From an uncultured Eubacteriales bacterium (GTDB lineage Bacteria; Bacillota; Clostridia; Oscillospirales; Acutalibacteraceae), in contig CAKSOL010000005.1 in NCBI GenBank assembly GCA_934477125.1, forward strand, positions 62,001-126,000: 64,000 nucleotides of DNA, in the 5' to 3' direction. Below, piece after piece: positions 1-8,991 of the stretch. The position numbers were made by a program, and so were the translations under genes. The number at the start of each line of letters is the position of its first letter. The stretch's first letter is position 1. The notes beneath the pieces were generated by a model that saw only the letters and a list, made by a program, of their open reading frames with translations, had not been told where the DNA came from and searched no databases.

Positions 1-3000
1 GGCGCTTGCCATTACACCAATCCAATTCTGCTGATTAAATACATCGGCGTTAATGATTTCGCTTGCATAATCTACGCCGATTTCTGTTATAAATACCGGC
101 TTATTATACTCCTCTGCAAGTTGTTTTACCTGCTTTTCAAGCGCTGCCGCCGAGGAATACCGGTATGTGTGGACATTTATAAAATCAAAACAATCATCTG
201 CCGGCAATGTATCGTTTATGCTTGCCGCACTAACCGAAATCATATGTCCGTAAGCGTCGTTTTCACGGAGATATGCTGCCATTTCCTCGCACCATAATTT
301 TATATCGGCACTCTCCCCCGCAGCCGATGTAATTTCATTGCAAAGCTCTATTGAAAATATACTGCGGGAATATCCCCAGCGCGCAAGAACATAGCGAATG
401 TAATTTTTAGTATCGGTGCGCGCCCTATCGTCCGTCCAGAAAAGCTGCGGCGATGACAAATAGCCGTTTCTGATAATGTTGAACGGGTTATCGCGCCATG
501 CCGCGTCAGCTCCGGAGGCAGAAAATGCGCCATGATAGAAAAGCGCTGTCTGCAAATAAACGCCTCGTTCCTCGCAAAGCTCAACCAAGGCGTCGATTGC
601 CGTAGCATCTTCGGCGCCTGACGAAAAATCATTCGGCGCGTTTTCCTTTTTCATTAAGGAAAGTCCCAGCTGTGACAGCCAAATCCGCATATAATTTCCG
701 CCGTTTTCCGCAATCTCATTGACATATCCTGCATATTCTGAAAAGCTTTTCAGCCAGCCGACATTAAGACCTATCGGCGTGAAGGCCGCGCCGTTACGCA
801 AAGCAAAACGAGTGCTGTTGTTTTCGGAAACGCATACAGACCTATCCCCGTTTGCATTTTCTCCTGCCTCTATATAACCGCTGAGCGAATCAAGCGCTTT
901 TCCGCCTGCCGTAAGCGCTATATCAAAACGCCACAGCCCGCCCGACGGGAGCGAAAGTCTGAAACGCCAATGTGATGTACCGTCGGAAGTTATATTTCCG
1001 TCGTTATGCAGAGTGTAGTCCTCGGAATAAAAGCCTAAAGCATTGCTTTTTTCGCCGTTCGGACCGGTCAGAGCGGCATTAAGACTGACCGCTTCAGAAT
1101 CATACGGATTTTCAAAAGTGTCTGCTATATCAAGTATCAATTCGGTCTTTTCATTTGCGATGATATTTCTTTCCGCCGCAGAAACGGAAAGTATATGTCC
1201 GGCGTTTCCTGCCGGGTCACCGTAAATCAAACGGTCTGACGAAAGACAAGCATTTGCAGGATTTTCAAATGAGCAGATAAGCAGCTCGGAATAGTAAATT
1301 TCACCGCTTTTATCGATAGCATAGGCACGGGAAATAATATTCTTTTTCTTATTGGGCGAATTCTCAGAATAAACTACTGCAGCGGAAAAATCAACATATT
1401 CCCGGCATCGGTCATACAAAACGAAACCGCTGTCGCGGCTGTCAATACGCGTCATTTTGCCATGATAGCTTAAATCGAAGCTGTCAGCTCCGGAACTGAT
1501 AAACGCCTCCTGCGATGCAATTATAATTCCGTAAGCCGTAATATTTCCGTTTAAATAGCATCGGTTTATAACTCTCAACGCATCATTTCCGCCGGAATAG
1601 TGCTCACGTTTAGCCCTGCCTATATGCCCCAACGGAGAAGCATCGCTTTTTTCAAAAACTGCGCCTACCGAAACTTTTCCGTCCTCCGGCATTATAAATT
1701 CAAAAGAATCGGAATTCGCCGTATTTTTCCTGAAACCGACACGCTGAGGTACAATCGTCGCTATACCGTCCTTATAAATCAGTAGCGTTCCGTTTTTTAT
1801 ACGATAGCCGTCATCCGGGCGGACATCTATTACGACTTTTTCTCCTGCCTTTGCAAACGCGTTTTCAATCAATAATTTGCCGTGTTCGGCAGTTTTCTCA
1901 GATACAGACTGAGCCGAAAAAACGAATCTGCAAATTAAGCTGTGTTCCCTTTTAAGCTCATCGGATAAGCCGGAAACATTCCATTCCTTAACAATTTTAA
2001 TTATTTCCGTATCGGTATAACGGGAAAAATCTGTTTTCGGAGATGCGGAAGATAAAAAGCTTTTAAGGTCATATATATTTATTTTCTCTCCGCTGACTGC
2101 GGCAAAGCTCTCGCAAAGATTGCAAAAATCCGAATAGTCCTCATCACTCTGTGTTCCCTGAGGTATAAGCGATGCGCGCGCCGCAAGGCGGATATCGATT
2201 AAATTCTCATATACTCCGATATCACCGGTAATAGCAAAAATGCGTTCGAGCAATTCGGAACGGCTTACGCCTGAAAGCTCAAAGTCATATGACACAACCG
2301 CATTTGCATATCCTTCAGCTGAGGACAATATTTTCAGGGACGGTTTTGTCAATATTATCGTTTCGCCGTCGGTGATTTTTTCGGAATATACAGTCGGAAC
2401 GGTGCCGTCGGTTGTATAATAGGCATCTGTTCCGGAGGGAACGCTTACCGTGCATACTGTTCCGTACCTTACCGCTCCGCTTTTAATATTTGAAATCGCG
2501 GGTTCTGCCGGCACAAGCTCAGTATATCTGCGGGTAATAAAGAGCGAACCGACGGTTAAAGTATTTTCATCGGACGCACCGCCTCCAAGCTTTAAAATCA
2601 GGGAGCTTATTCCCTTTTCAGCGCTTGACGCACAATATTTAAAATAATCACCCGGAACTGTAACCTCCATAAGCTTACTTGTTATAGCACCGTTTATTTT
2701 ATAAAAATCGTATTTTTCATTGCCGTTTCCAAGCTCGGCATAACTTCCGTCCGAAAGCCGCAGGGACAGCGTACCCCAGTTTGGCGTTACACTCGTACTG
2801 GGCTTGCCTGTTTTGTATCCGTTCATATAGAAGCTTACGCTTTCAACATTCTCCCAATACGATACATCTCCGGCTCCTATCTGCCATTCAAACTGCGGCT
2901 GCAAGGCACTTTTTCGGGAATAATGCGAACCGAGAGCCGCAACTCCCAAATTATTTTTAGCAGCGTCAAGCGGTATTTGCAGCTGCGTACTAACAGTATA

Positions 3001-3273
3001 GATGAGATTTGCCCAGGATTTTTTTAATTCCGAAATCAGAATGCCAGAATTTGAGTTGCCCTTTTTGGCATTGTTGAGTGCATTTAAAAATTCTGTCTTG
3101 CCGGAAATATAATTTCTTTTTTCACTAAGCAGGTTATCCGCCAATGCTATCCATTCCGAAAGAGCATTTGTTTCCTCGCTCTGAACGGCGGCTGACGCCG
3201 GAATTACCGATATCAATAAGATTAAGGACAGAAATATATCAAGTCCCTTTTTCAAAAGCCTGTTCAACATCAT
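1..3273 (-). CDS. Large secreted modular glycoside hydrolase, clan GH-A (GH5-like), 3' end beyond window
   Basis: The reading frame stays open from an ATG at 3273 to the left edge (1091 codons), so the C-terminus is missing. A second ATG follows at once, and an AAGGAG sits 4 and 7 bases before the two. The N-terminus is a signal peptide ending near ASAA. Residues about 36-100 form one FIVAR-like helical module (SEWIALADNLL...SWANLIY) of the kind repeated in two other proteins of this operon. A beta domain and a CHB_HEX_C-like stretch with YYTTDGTVP near residue 275 follow. A long middle region of unknown fold and a DUF5060-like beta domain come next. The last visible part is a TIM-barrel with ELCNEI (acid/base Glu, about residue 980) and FITEIG (nucleophile Glu, about residue 1060). 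The start overlaps the previous stop as ATGA, implying translational coupling. Substrate is unknown; a beta-glycanase role is inference. Confidence 0.85.
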   Translation of the reverse strand, partial: MMLNRLLKKGLDIFLSLILLISVIPASAAVQSEETNALSEWIALADNLLSEKRNYISGKTEFLNALNNAKKGNSNSGILISELKKSWANLIYTVSTQLQIPLDAAKNNLGVAALGSHYSRKSALQPQFEWQIGAGDVSYWENVESVSFYMNGYKTGKPSTSVTPNWGTLSLRLSDGSYAELGNGNEKYDFYKINGAITSKLMEVTVPGDYFKYCASSAEKGISSLILKLGGGASDENTLTVGSLFITRRYTELVPAEPAISNIKSGAVRYGTVCTVSVPSGTDAYYTTDGTVPTVYSEKITDGETIILTKPSLKILSSAEGYANAVVSYDFELSGVSRSELLERIFAITGDIGVYENLIDIRLAARASLIPQGTQSDEDYSDFCNLCESFAAVSGEKINIYDLKSFLSSASPKTDFSRYTDTEIIKIVKEWNVSGLSDELKREHSLICRFVFSAQSVSEKTAEHGKLLIENAFAKAGEKVVIDVRPDDGYRIKNGTLLIYKDGIATIVPQRVGFRKNTANSDSFEFIMPEDGKVSVGAVFEKSDASPLGHIGRAKREHYSGGNDALRVINRCYLNGNITAYGIIIASQEAFISSGADSFDLSYHGKMTRIDSRDSGFVLYDRCREYVDFSAAVVYSENSPNKKKNIISRAYAIDKSGEIYYSELLICSFENPANACLSSDRLIYGDPAGNAGHILSVSAAERNIIANEKTELILDIADTFENPYDSEAVSLNAALTGPNGEKSNALGFYSEDYTLHNDGNITSDGTSHWRFRLSLPSGGLWRFDIALTAGGKALDSLSGYIEAGENANGDRSVCVSENNSTRFALRNGAAFTPIGLNVGWLKSFSEYAGYVNEIAENGGNYMRIWLSQLGLSLMKKENAPNDFSSGAEDATAIDALVELCEERGVYLQTALFYHGAFSASGADAAWRDNPFNIIRNGYLSSPQLFWTDDRARTDTKNYIRYVLARWGYSRSIFSIELCNEITSAAGESADIKLWCEEMAAYLRENDAYGHMISVSAASINDTLPADDCFDFINVHTYRYSSAAALEKQVKQLAEEYNKPVFITEIGVDYASEIINADVFNQQNWIGVMASA

Positions 3274-4907
3274 TTCACTCCTTCTATGCTCAATGCAATA
3301 TCGTGATGAAATTCAGGTACACAAATTCTCAATATACCGTTTGTAACGGTATAAAGCTCAGGCTTTGAAAAAATACCTTTCGCCGTATTATACCATACGA
3401 TACTGTAATCACCGCTTTTAAGACTCAGTTTAATCCAGGTATTTCCCGCTGTTCCGTCGTTGCGGTAAGTAAATGTATACGTCGGGTCATAAAACCACAG
3501 ATAAGCATAATCGTTATTTATATAACCGAGTACATTTGCGTCTTTAGGGTTAAGAGATATTTCTTCTCCTGTTACAAACCTGTGTCCACTTCGATTCCAA
3601 GGAATTCTTTTTGCAAATTCTGCGGCGTAAAGGTAATCCTTATAGCCTTCCTCATTTGGCAAAGCGTCGATTTTTTCCCAATACCATTGACAGCCGGTTC
3701 CGGCGCTGCCGCACATCAGTCCTGCCCATATGTGCTGATGTATAACGGTTCTGTCAACAGCGGAATCAGCAGTCCATGCAGCGCCGCACTCTGAAAGCAG
3801 AACCGGTTTGCCGTAGCATTCAGCACACCATGAGACATCGGATATTATTTGATACACATTTGAAATATTGCCGTAACGGTGGTGGTTTATAAAATCAAAC
3901 CGATCATCATAAATCAACGGATAAACAGGCGTTGCGGAGCTTGTGGTAATCATATGCTTCCTTGAATCTATCCCACGCAGATATTCGGCCATTTCGTCGT
4001 GCCAGTCGGCAATATCGGTGCTGTTTGCCTCGGCAGCCCCCGCCTCATTAAAAAGCTCATAGCATAAAATATTGCAGGAATAACCCCAGCGGGAGACAAT
4101 ATATCGCAGATATTTTTTTACATCCCTTTTTGCGCGGTCATCGGTAAAAAATTCAGACGGGCTTTCGAGATATCCGCCGTTTGTTGCGGAGTTAAAGCTG
4201 AAATCGTGCCAGTTACGGTCGGTAATAGGTCCTGTTTTTTCTTTTAAATTGGAATGGTTAAACAGAACCAACTGGACATATATTCCGTATTCCTCAAATA
4301 TCTCCATAATTCGGTCAAGTGTTTCCGCTTCAGTCAGTGATGCGGAAAAATCATCAGGTGCGGCGTTTTTAGCAATCAGACTCAAAAACCATTCGGTTGT
4401 AAGCCAAAGCCTCGTCCAATTCGCACCGTGTCTGTGCAGCTTTTCACAGATTTCTCTATAATATTCAACCGGCTGTGTTTTATCTCCCCAGGCGAGATTA
4501 TGCCCTATGGCGTTAAACAGCTCGCCGTTTTCAAAAGCAAAGACCCTGCGGTTTATGGGCTCAACCGAAAGTACGCCGCGCCGATTTTCACTATCAGCCA
4601 CGCAAAATTCAAGCAGTCGGCTTTCGGCTTCGCTGCCGTTCAGAAGCACCGACAGCTTACCGCTGTATTTTCCGGGCGACGATACTGAAATTCTGAGAAG
4701 CCAACGGCTTTCACCGACACAAAACGCCTCGGAATGACCGATATTATCCGAACCTGAGCTATAATCAAAAGCAATTTGTACGCTTTTCGGATTATAGTAA
4801 TCTCCGTTTATGCCGCAGCACACAAGCTCAAATTCGATTTTACGGTTTATTTCAGGATTATCGGTTATTTGTTTAAGGTCTGTAATAACAGACGTTCTTT
4901 CCGGCAC
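3270..4907 (-). CDS. GH-A glycoside hydrolase (GH5-like) without signal peptide
   Basis: A 545-residue protein. An N-terminal beta domain of roughly 110 residues precedes a TIM-barrel. The barrel carries YELFNEAG (acid/base Glu288) and LLSECG (nucleophile Glu373), the paired signatures of clan GH-A retaining enzymes. Its closest relatives in the window are the lipoprotein at 7150-8991 and the C-terminal domain of the protein at 1-3273. No signal peptide or lipobox is present, so it probably acts in the cytoplasm on imported oligosaccharides, beside the GH3 enzyme encoded just upstream. The start is a GTG with AGGGAGG ten bases before it; no ATG lies nearby in frame. It begins 18 bases after the GH3 gene and overlaps the next gene by four bases (ATGA). 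Family assignment below the clan level is uncertain. Confidence 0.85.
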   Translation of the reverse strand: MPERTSVITDLKQITDNPEINRKIEFELVCCGINGDYYNPKSVQIAFDYSSGSDNIGHSEAFCVGESRWLLRISVSSPGKYSGKLSVLLNGSEAESRLLEFCVADSENRRGVLSVEPINRRVFAFENGELFNAIGHNLAWGDKTQPVEYYREICEKLHRHGANWTRLWLTTEWFLSLIAKNAAPDDFSASLTEAETLDRIMEIFEEYGIYVQLVLFNHSNLKEKTGPITDRNWHDFSFNSATNGGYLESPSEFFTDDRAKRDVKKYLRYIVSRWGYSCNILCYELFNEAGAAEANSTDIADWHDEMAEYLRGIDSRKHMITTSSATPVYPLIYDDRFDFINHHRYGNISNVYQIISDVSWCAECYGKPVLLSECGAAWTADSAVDRTVIHQHIWAGLMCGSAGTGCQWYWEKIDALPNEEGYKDYLYAAEFAKRIPWNRSGHRFVTGEEISLNPKDANVLGYINNDYAYLWFYDPTYTFTYRNDGTAGNTWIKLSLKSGDYSIVWYNTAKGIFSKPELYTVTNGILRICVPEFHHDIALSIEGVK

Positions 4908-4925
4908 AGCAACGCAGCCTCCCTT

Positions 4926-7070
4926 TTAAATAACAGAAATTTTAAGCTTTTGTACATCAAGACAGTTTTTTCCGACAAATACGTCAAAATCACCCTTTTC
5001 AACGCAAAATTCTCCGTTTGCGTTATAGAAAGCAAGCTCCTCTTTTCCAAGAGTAAATTCAACCGTAACCGTTTTACCGGCTTTTATAAAAACCTTTTTA
5101 AAGTCCTTGAGCTCACGTATCGGTCTTGACATACTCGCGCAGCAATCTCTTATATAGCATTGCGCAGTTTCTTTACCGTCTGTTTTTCCGGTGTTTTTGA
5201 TATTAACCGAAATAATAAATTGCTCTCCCCGGTTGATTGCCTCAAGAGAAATCGCGTTCGTCTCCGCCGCAGGCTCGGAATACTCAAATTCGGTGTAGCT
5301 CAATCCGTAGCCAAACGGATACATAGGGTCTGAACGGCAGTCCTCATAATTGCGAACGGTTGTTGTGTCGTACATAAGTCCGTAATACCCATTAACATCC
5401 ATACTTACACGTCCGGAATTATAGTAAATAGGCACCTGACCGACAACACGCGGCATAGTTGCCGTAAGCTTTCCGCTCGGATTTACGTCTCCGAACAGAA
5501 TGTCCGCCACCGCATTACCGGTTTCGCTGCCGCAATGCCAGGAATATATAATTGCGTCGAAATACGGTTCTATGCTTTCAAGTGCAACCGGTCTGCCGTA
5601 GCATAATACACCGATAACCGGCTTTCCTAGCCTATGCGCAGATTTTACATATTCTTTTTGCGCGTCGCTCATTTCGATATTGCTCAGACTTCTTGCCTCT
5701 CCGGTTACAGCGTTGCTTTCGCCGAGAACCAAAATTACCGCGTCGCAGAACTGACTTCTGAAACGCATTTCTTCCGGCAGAGCAGAGGTGACAACGTCTC
5801 CGCGGCAGATATTTCGTATTCCGTCTATAACCGAAACCGAACGTTCAATGTCAAAATCAATCGTCCAAGAGCCTAAAATTGCTCTTTTCTCATCCTTTAA
5901 AGGACCATAAACCGCAACATTACTTTCCTTTTTGAGGGGAAGCACCGAATTTTTATTTTTGAGCAGTACCATACATTCTCCGGCAAATTCCCTTGCAAAG
6001 CTCTGATGCTCTCGGCGGTCAACGGCAATAGGAGTAACGCTCGGATGTTCAAACAAGCCCTTTTCCAGCTTTACGCATAAAATTCTGCGAACGGAATCGT
6101 CGATAGTGCTTTCGTCAACAGAGCCGTCCTTAACAAGCTCTTCAAGATAGTCCGAATAATAGTATGACGCCATATCCATATCAAGACCTGCATTTATCGC
6201 AAGTCTCGCACAGTCCTTTTTATCCTTTGCAACGCCCTGACCTATCAGCTGCTTTATTGAAGCATAATCACTCACAACAAAGCCCTCAAAACCGAGCTCA
6301 CCTCTTAAAACATCTGTCAGCAAATAATGGCTTGAGGTTACAGGCTGCCCGCTCACCTCGTTAAATGATGACATAACCGTTTTAACGCCTGCCTTTATTG
6401 CTGCTCGGAAGGGCTTTAAATAATAATTGCGCAGGTTATAATCCGAAACCTCTGCACGGTGATAATCTCTGCCGCCCTCCGCAAGACTGTAAGCAATATA
6501 ATGCTTGGCACAGGCAAGCATTGTTCTTTTTTCGGATATATCGTTTCCTTGCAGACCGTTTACAACTGCCTTTGAAAATCTTTCTCCGATATAAGGATCT
6601 TCTCCCGGACTTTCGATTATTCTGCCCCAGCGCGGATCATGCGATACATCGAGCATAGGTGTGAAAGCCCAATGCAATCCGTCGTTTACCGCTTCTATTC
6701 TTATGTATTCATACGCCGTTTTTATAAAATCCTCGTTAAACGAGGCGGCCATAGCAAGCGGAATGGGATAAACGGTTTTATGCCCGTGAATTACATCTTT
6801 GCCGAAAAGCATCGGCACTCCCATTTCACGCATCGCAAACTCCTGAATTTCATTGAGCAGACTGAGAGTTGTTCTTCCCTGACCGTCCTCATTACCGGCA
6901 AACTGCGTGTTGCCGACAATCATTGAACCGGGGTGCCTTTCACGTATCAGCTTTTTTACTCCGTCTATATCCTTAACGTTGAAACCGATTTGAGTCAGCT
7001 GACCGATTTTATCCTTTAACGACATTTCTGCAAGCAATTCGTTTGCACGCCTTAAAATCTGACTGTCCAT
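4926..7070 (-). CDS. Family 3 beta-glucosidase-type glycoside hydrolase, cytoplasmic
   Basis: A 714-residue protein with the usual BglX-type order: GH3 N-terminal TIM-barrel, GH3 C-terminal alpha/beta sandwich, then a fibronectin III-like domain from about residue 600. FVVSDYAS places the nucleophile at Asp268, AKHY at 187-190 is the conserved KH motif, and VTGEARS places a likely acid/base at Glu458. There is no signal peptide, so it should hydrolyse beta-linked di- and oligosaccharides after import. Beta-glucosidase is the most likely activity; beta-xylosidase or others cannot be excluded. The ATG at 7070 has AGGAGG five bases upstream. The gene lies between two GH-A hydrolase genes in the long locus A operon, with a 79-base gap on its upstream side that holds short GC-rich inverted repeats but no convincing terminator. 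Confidence 0.93.
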   Translation of the reverse strand: MDSQILRRANELLAEMSLKDKIGQLTQIGFNVKDIDGVKKLIRERHPGSMIVGNTQFAGNEDGQGRTTLSLLNEIQEFAMREMGVPMLFGKDVIHGHKTVYPIPLAMAASFNEDFIKTAYEYIRIEAVNDGLHWAFTPMLDVSHDPRWGRIIESPGEDPYIGERFSKAVVNGLQGNDISEKRTMLACAKHYIAYSLAEGGRDYHRAEVSDYNLRNYYLKPFRAAIKAGVKTVMSSFNEVSGQPVTSSHYLLTDVLRGELGFEGFVVSDYASIKQLIGQGVAKDKKDCARLAINAGLDMDMASYYYSDYLEELVKDGSVDESTIDDSVRRILCVKLEKGLFEHPSVTPIAVDRREHQSFAREFAGECMVLLKNKNSVLPLKKESNVAVYGPLKDEKRAILGSWTIDFDIERSVSVIDGIRNICRGDVVTSALPEEMRFRSQFCDAVILVLGESNAVTGEARSLSNIEMSDAQKEYVKSAHRLGKPVIGVLCYGRPVALESIEPYFDAIIYSWHCGSETGNAVADILFGDVNPSGKLTATMPRVVGQVPIYYNSGRVSMDVNGYYGLMYDTTTVRNYEDCRSDPMYPFGYGLSYTEFEYSEPAAETNAISLEAINRGEQFIISVNIKNTGKTDGKETAQCYIRDCCASMSRPIRELKDFKKVFIKAGKTVTVEFTLGKEELAFYNANGEFCVEKGDFDVFVGKNCLDVQKLKISVI

Positions 7071-7149
7071 TTTTCCTCCTAAGCCCCGCGCAGTAAGCGC
7101 CGCATAGCCCGAATGCGCGGTATTCAGTTTAATTATAAGGCAGCACCCT

Positions 7150-8991
7150 TTATTCGGGAATTACCGCCACGGCTATATCCCGGTTAAAATCGGGAGCATT
7201 AACCCTCAGCATACCGCCCTCATGATTAACGCTTTCCTCTTTAACGGTGTCGCCTGTCCACGGGTCAATCCATTCGATTTTATATTTCCCTGCGTTCAGC
7301 TTTAACGCGGCGGAAACCCCGGAACGAGTTTCGGCAGAGGTTGACTGATAGTTGTAATCTGTATCGTAAAACCATACGTAAGCATCGGTTTCGGAACGGT
7401 ATCCGCAAACAGAAATGCTTTCACCGACAAGCTCCGAGCTGGATTTCAGTACAGAATAATACTTTTTACCGAGCAAATCCATTCTGCCGAGGAAGTTGCT
7501 CAAGGGCTTATATTGCCTGTATCCGCCGTTTTCCGGAATAGCATCTATCTGCTCCCAATACCAGCTTGCTGCCGCGCCGCAGGAAAGTCCCATAGCGCAC
7601 GACCATATCTGCTGGTGCATCATAGTCTCATTGACAACCGCTTCCTCCCAGCTGATTCCAAGCTCTGAAGCAAACACCGGTTTGTTATACATAATAGTGT
7701 AGCTTGAAAGCTTTGTTAAATACTGGTCAAGCGAGGCATATCCATACCAATGAACATTTATAAAATCAAACAGCTTATCAAATATAATCGGGTCGTCATA
7801 TTTTGCAGAGCTTACTGAAATCATATGGCTGTTGGCGTCTGTTTTGCGTATGTAATCGCACATTTCAGCACACCATGCCCTAATGTCGGCTTCTTCCCCT
7901 GTACATGAGCTGATTTCATTGCAAAGCTCCCAGTTAAGAATATTTTTTGAATAACCGTAACGGGCAATCATATATCTGATATAGCATTTTGCATCGGATA
8001 TTGCATGTTCGTCAGTCCAAAATTCCGCCGCAGATTTTAAATAGCCGCATTTTTTGCCGTATTTAAACGGCATACTGCCCCAGCATGCGTCGCTGCCACT
8101 GTCCATAAACTGACCGTGATGATAAAACGTCATTGTAATATAAACGCCGTTTTCTGCGCAGGTATCAAGCAATCGGTCAAGCACCGCCGCTTTATGAAGG
8201 TTTTCGGTAAAATCATTGGTTTTACCGCCGCTTGAATAAAGAGTCAAATCATACTGCGCCATCCACATACGCATATAATTTCCGCCGTTTTCTGCAATTT
8301 TCTTTACAGAATCGGAATAAAATATCCAGTCATAGCTCGGAGCACTCGTATTATTCCAGCAAACGTTATGCCCTATCGGCTGATAAATTCCTCCGCTTTC
8401 AAACGAAAAGAAATAAGGATTATTCTTATCAACGCGTATGAAGCCTTTGTCTTTTTCGGACGGCTTGCTCTCATAAATGTTTATACTGCCGGAAACTGTA
8501 TCTACCGTGTTCCCTTTCTCTATAAAGGTAATTTTATAGTCCCATGTGCCGGCAGACGGCGGCGTTACGCGCAGTCTGAATGAGTCGGTGCCTTCAAGAG
8601 GCAAGCCTACGCGCCCCGCCTCTGACCAGCCGTAGGCGCGGTAAAAAAACGCGGGTGCGGTAACGGTTGTACCGTCAGAGCTTTTCATTTCAAGCTCAAC
8701 AGCATTTTCATCGGGGTCGAACATATTTCCCGTAAGCTCCGAAATATGCAGTTCAAGCTCTAATTTTTTACCGGCACGCGGCATTTTTGTAAGACACGCC
8801 ACGTCGGTAATTCTGCCGTTATGCTTTAAAGGATTTTCTGAATTCAGAGTTTCCGACAGGCTTTTATAAACCGTTTCATTTTTTGCCGGCGTTATTTCGG
8901 AAGAAACGGAGCTTGTATTGCCGCTGCCCTTGCAGCCTGCCGCCGCAATAAGGGTAAGCAGAGCAAGCGCCAAAGAAATCAGTTTTTTCAT
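7150..8991 (-). CDS. GH-A glycoside hydrolase lipoprotein (DUF5060-like plus GH5-like barrel)
   Basis: A 613-residue protein with a lipoprotein signal: hydrophobic LALALLTLIAAAG then Cys20. Residues about 60-175 form a DUF5060-like beta domain (GWSEAGRVGLP, SAGTWDYKITF). The TIM-barrel from about 200 to 520 has NWELCNEI (acid/base Glu359) and FASELG (nucleophile Glu443). It should be tethered to the outer face of the membrane, where it cuts polysaccharide or long oligosaccharides before uptake. A signal-less paralogue lies at 3270-4907, so one fold appears to be used on both sides of the membrane. The start codon overlaps the stop of the upstream gene by four bases (ATGA). Exact family and substrate are not certain. 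Confidence 0.88.
   Translation of the reverse strand: MKKLISLALALLTLIAAAGCKGSGNTSSVSSEITPAKNETVYKSLSETLNSENPLKHNGRITDVACLTKMPRAGKKLELELHISELTGNMFDPDENAVELEMKSSDGTTVTAPAFFYRAYGWSEAGRVGLPLEGTDSFRLRVTPPSAGTWDYKITFIEKGNTVDTVSGSINIYESKPSEKDKGFIRVDKNNPYFFSFESGGIYQPIGHNVCWNNTSAPSYDWIFYSDSVKKIAENGGNYMRMWMAQYDLTLYSSGGKTNDFTENLHKAAVLDRLLDTCAENGVYITMTFYHHGQFMDSGSDACWGSMPFKYGKKCGYLKSAAEFWTDEHAISDAKCYIRYMIARYGYSKNILNWELCNEISSCTGEEADIRAWCAEMCDYIRKTDANSHMISVSSAKYDDPIIFDKLFDFINVHWYGYASLDQYLTKLSSYTIMYNKPVFASELGISWEEAVVNETMMHQQIWSCAMGLSCGAAASWYWEQIDAIPENGGYRQYKPLSNFLGRMDLLGKKYYSVLKSSSELVGESISVCGYRSETDAYVWFYDTDYNYQSTSAETRSGVSAALKLNAGKYKIEWIDPWTGDTVKEESVNHEGGMLRVNAPDFNRDIAVAVIPE

Noticed and set aside
7071..7149. 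Terminator between the GH3 gene and the GH-A lipoprotein gene
   Set aside because: GC-rich inverted repeats (CCGCGCA / TGCGCGG) occur, but no T tract follows and the genes continue in the same operon.
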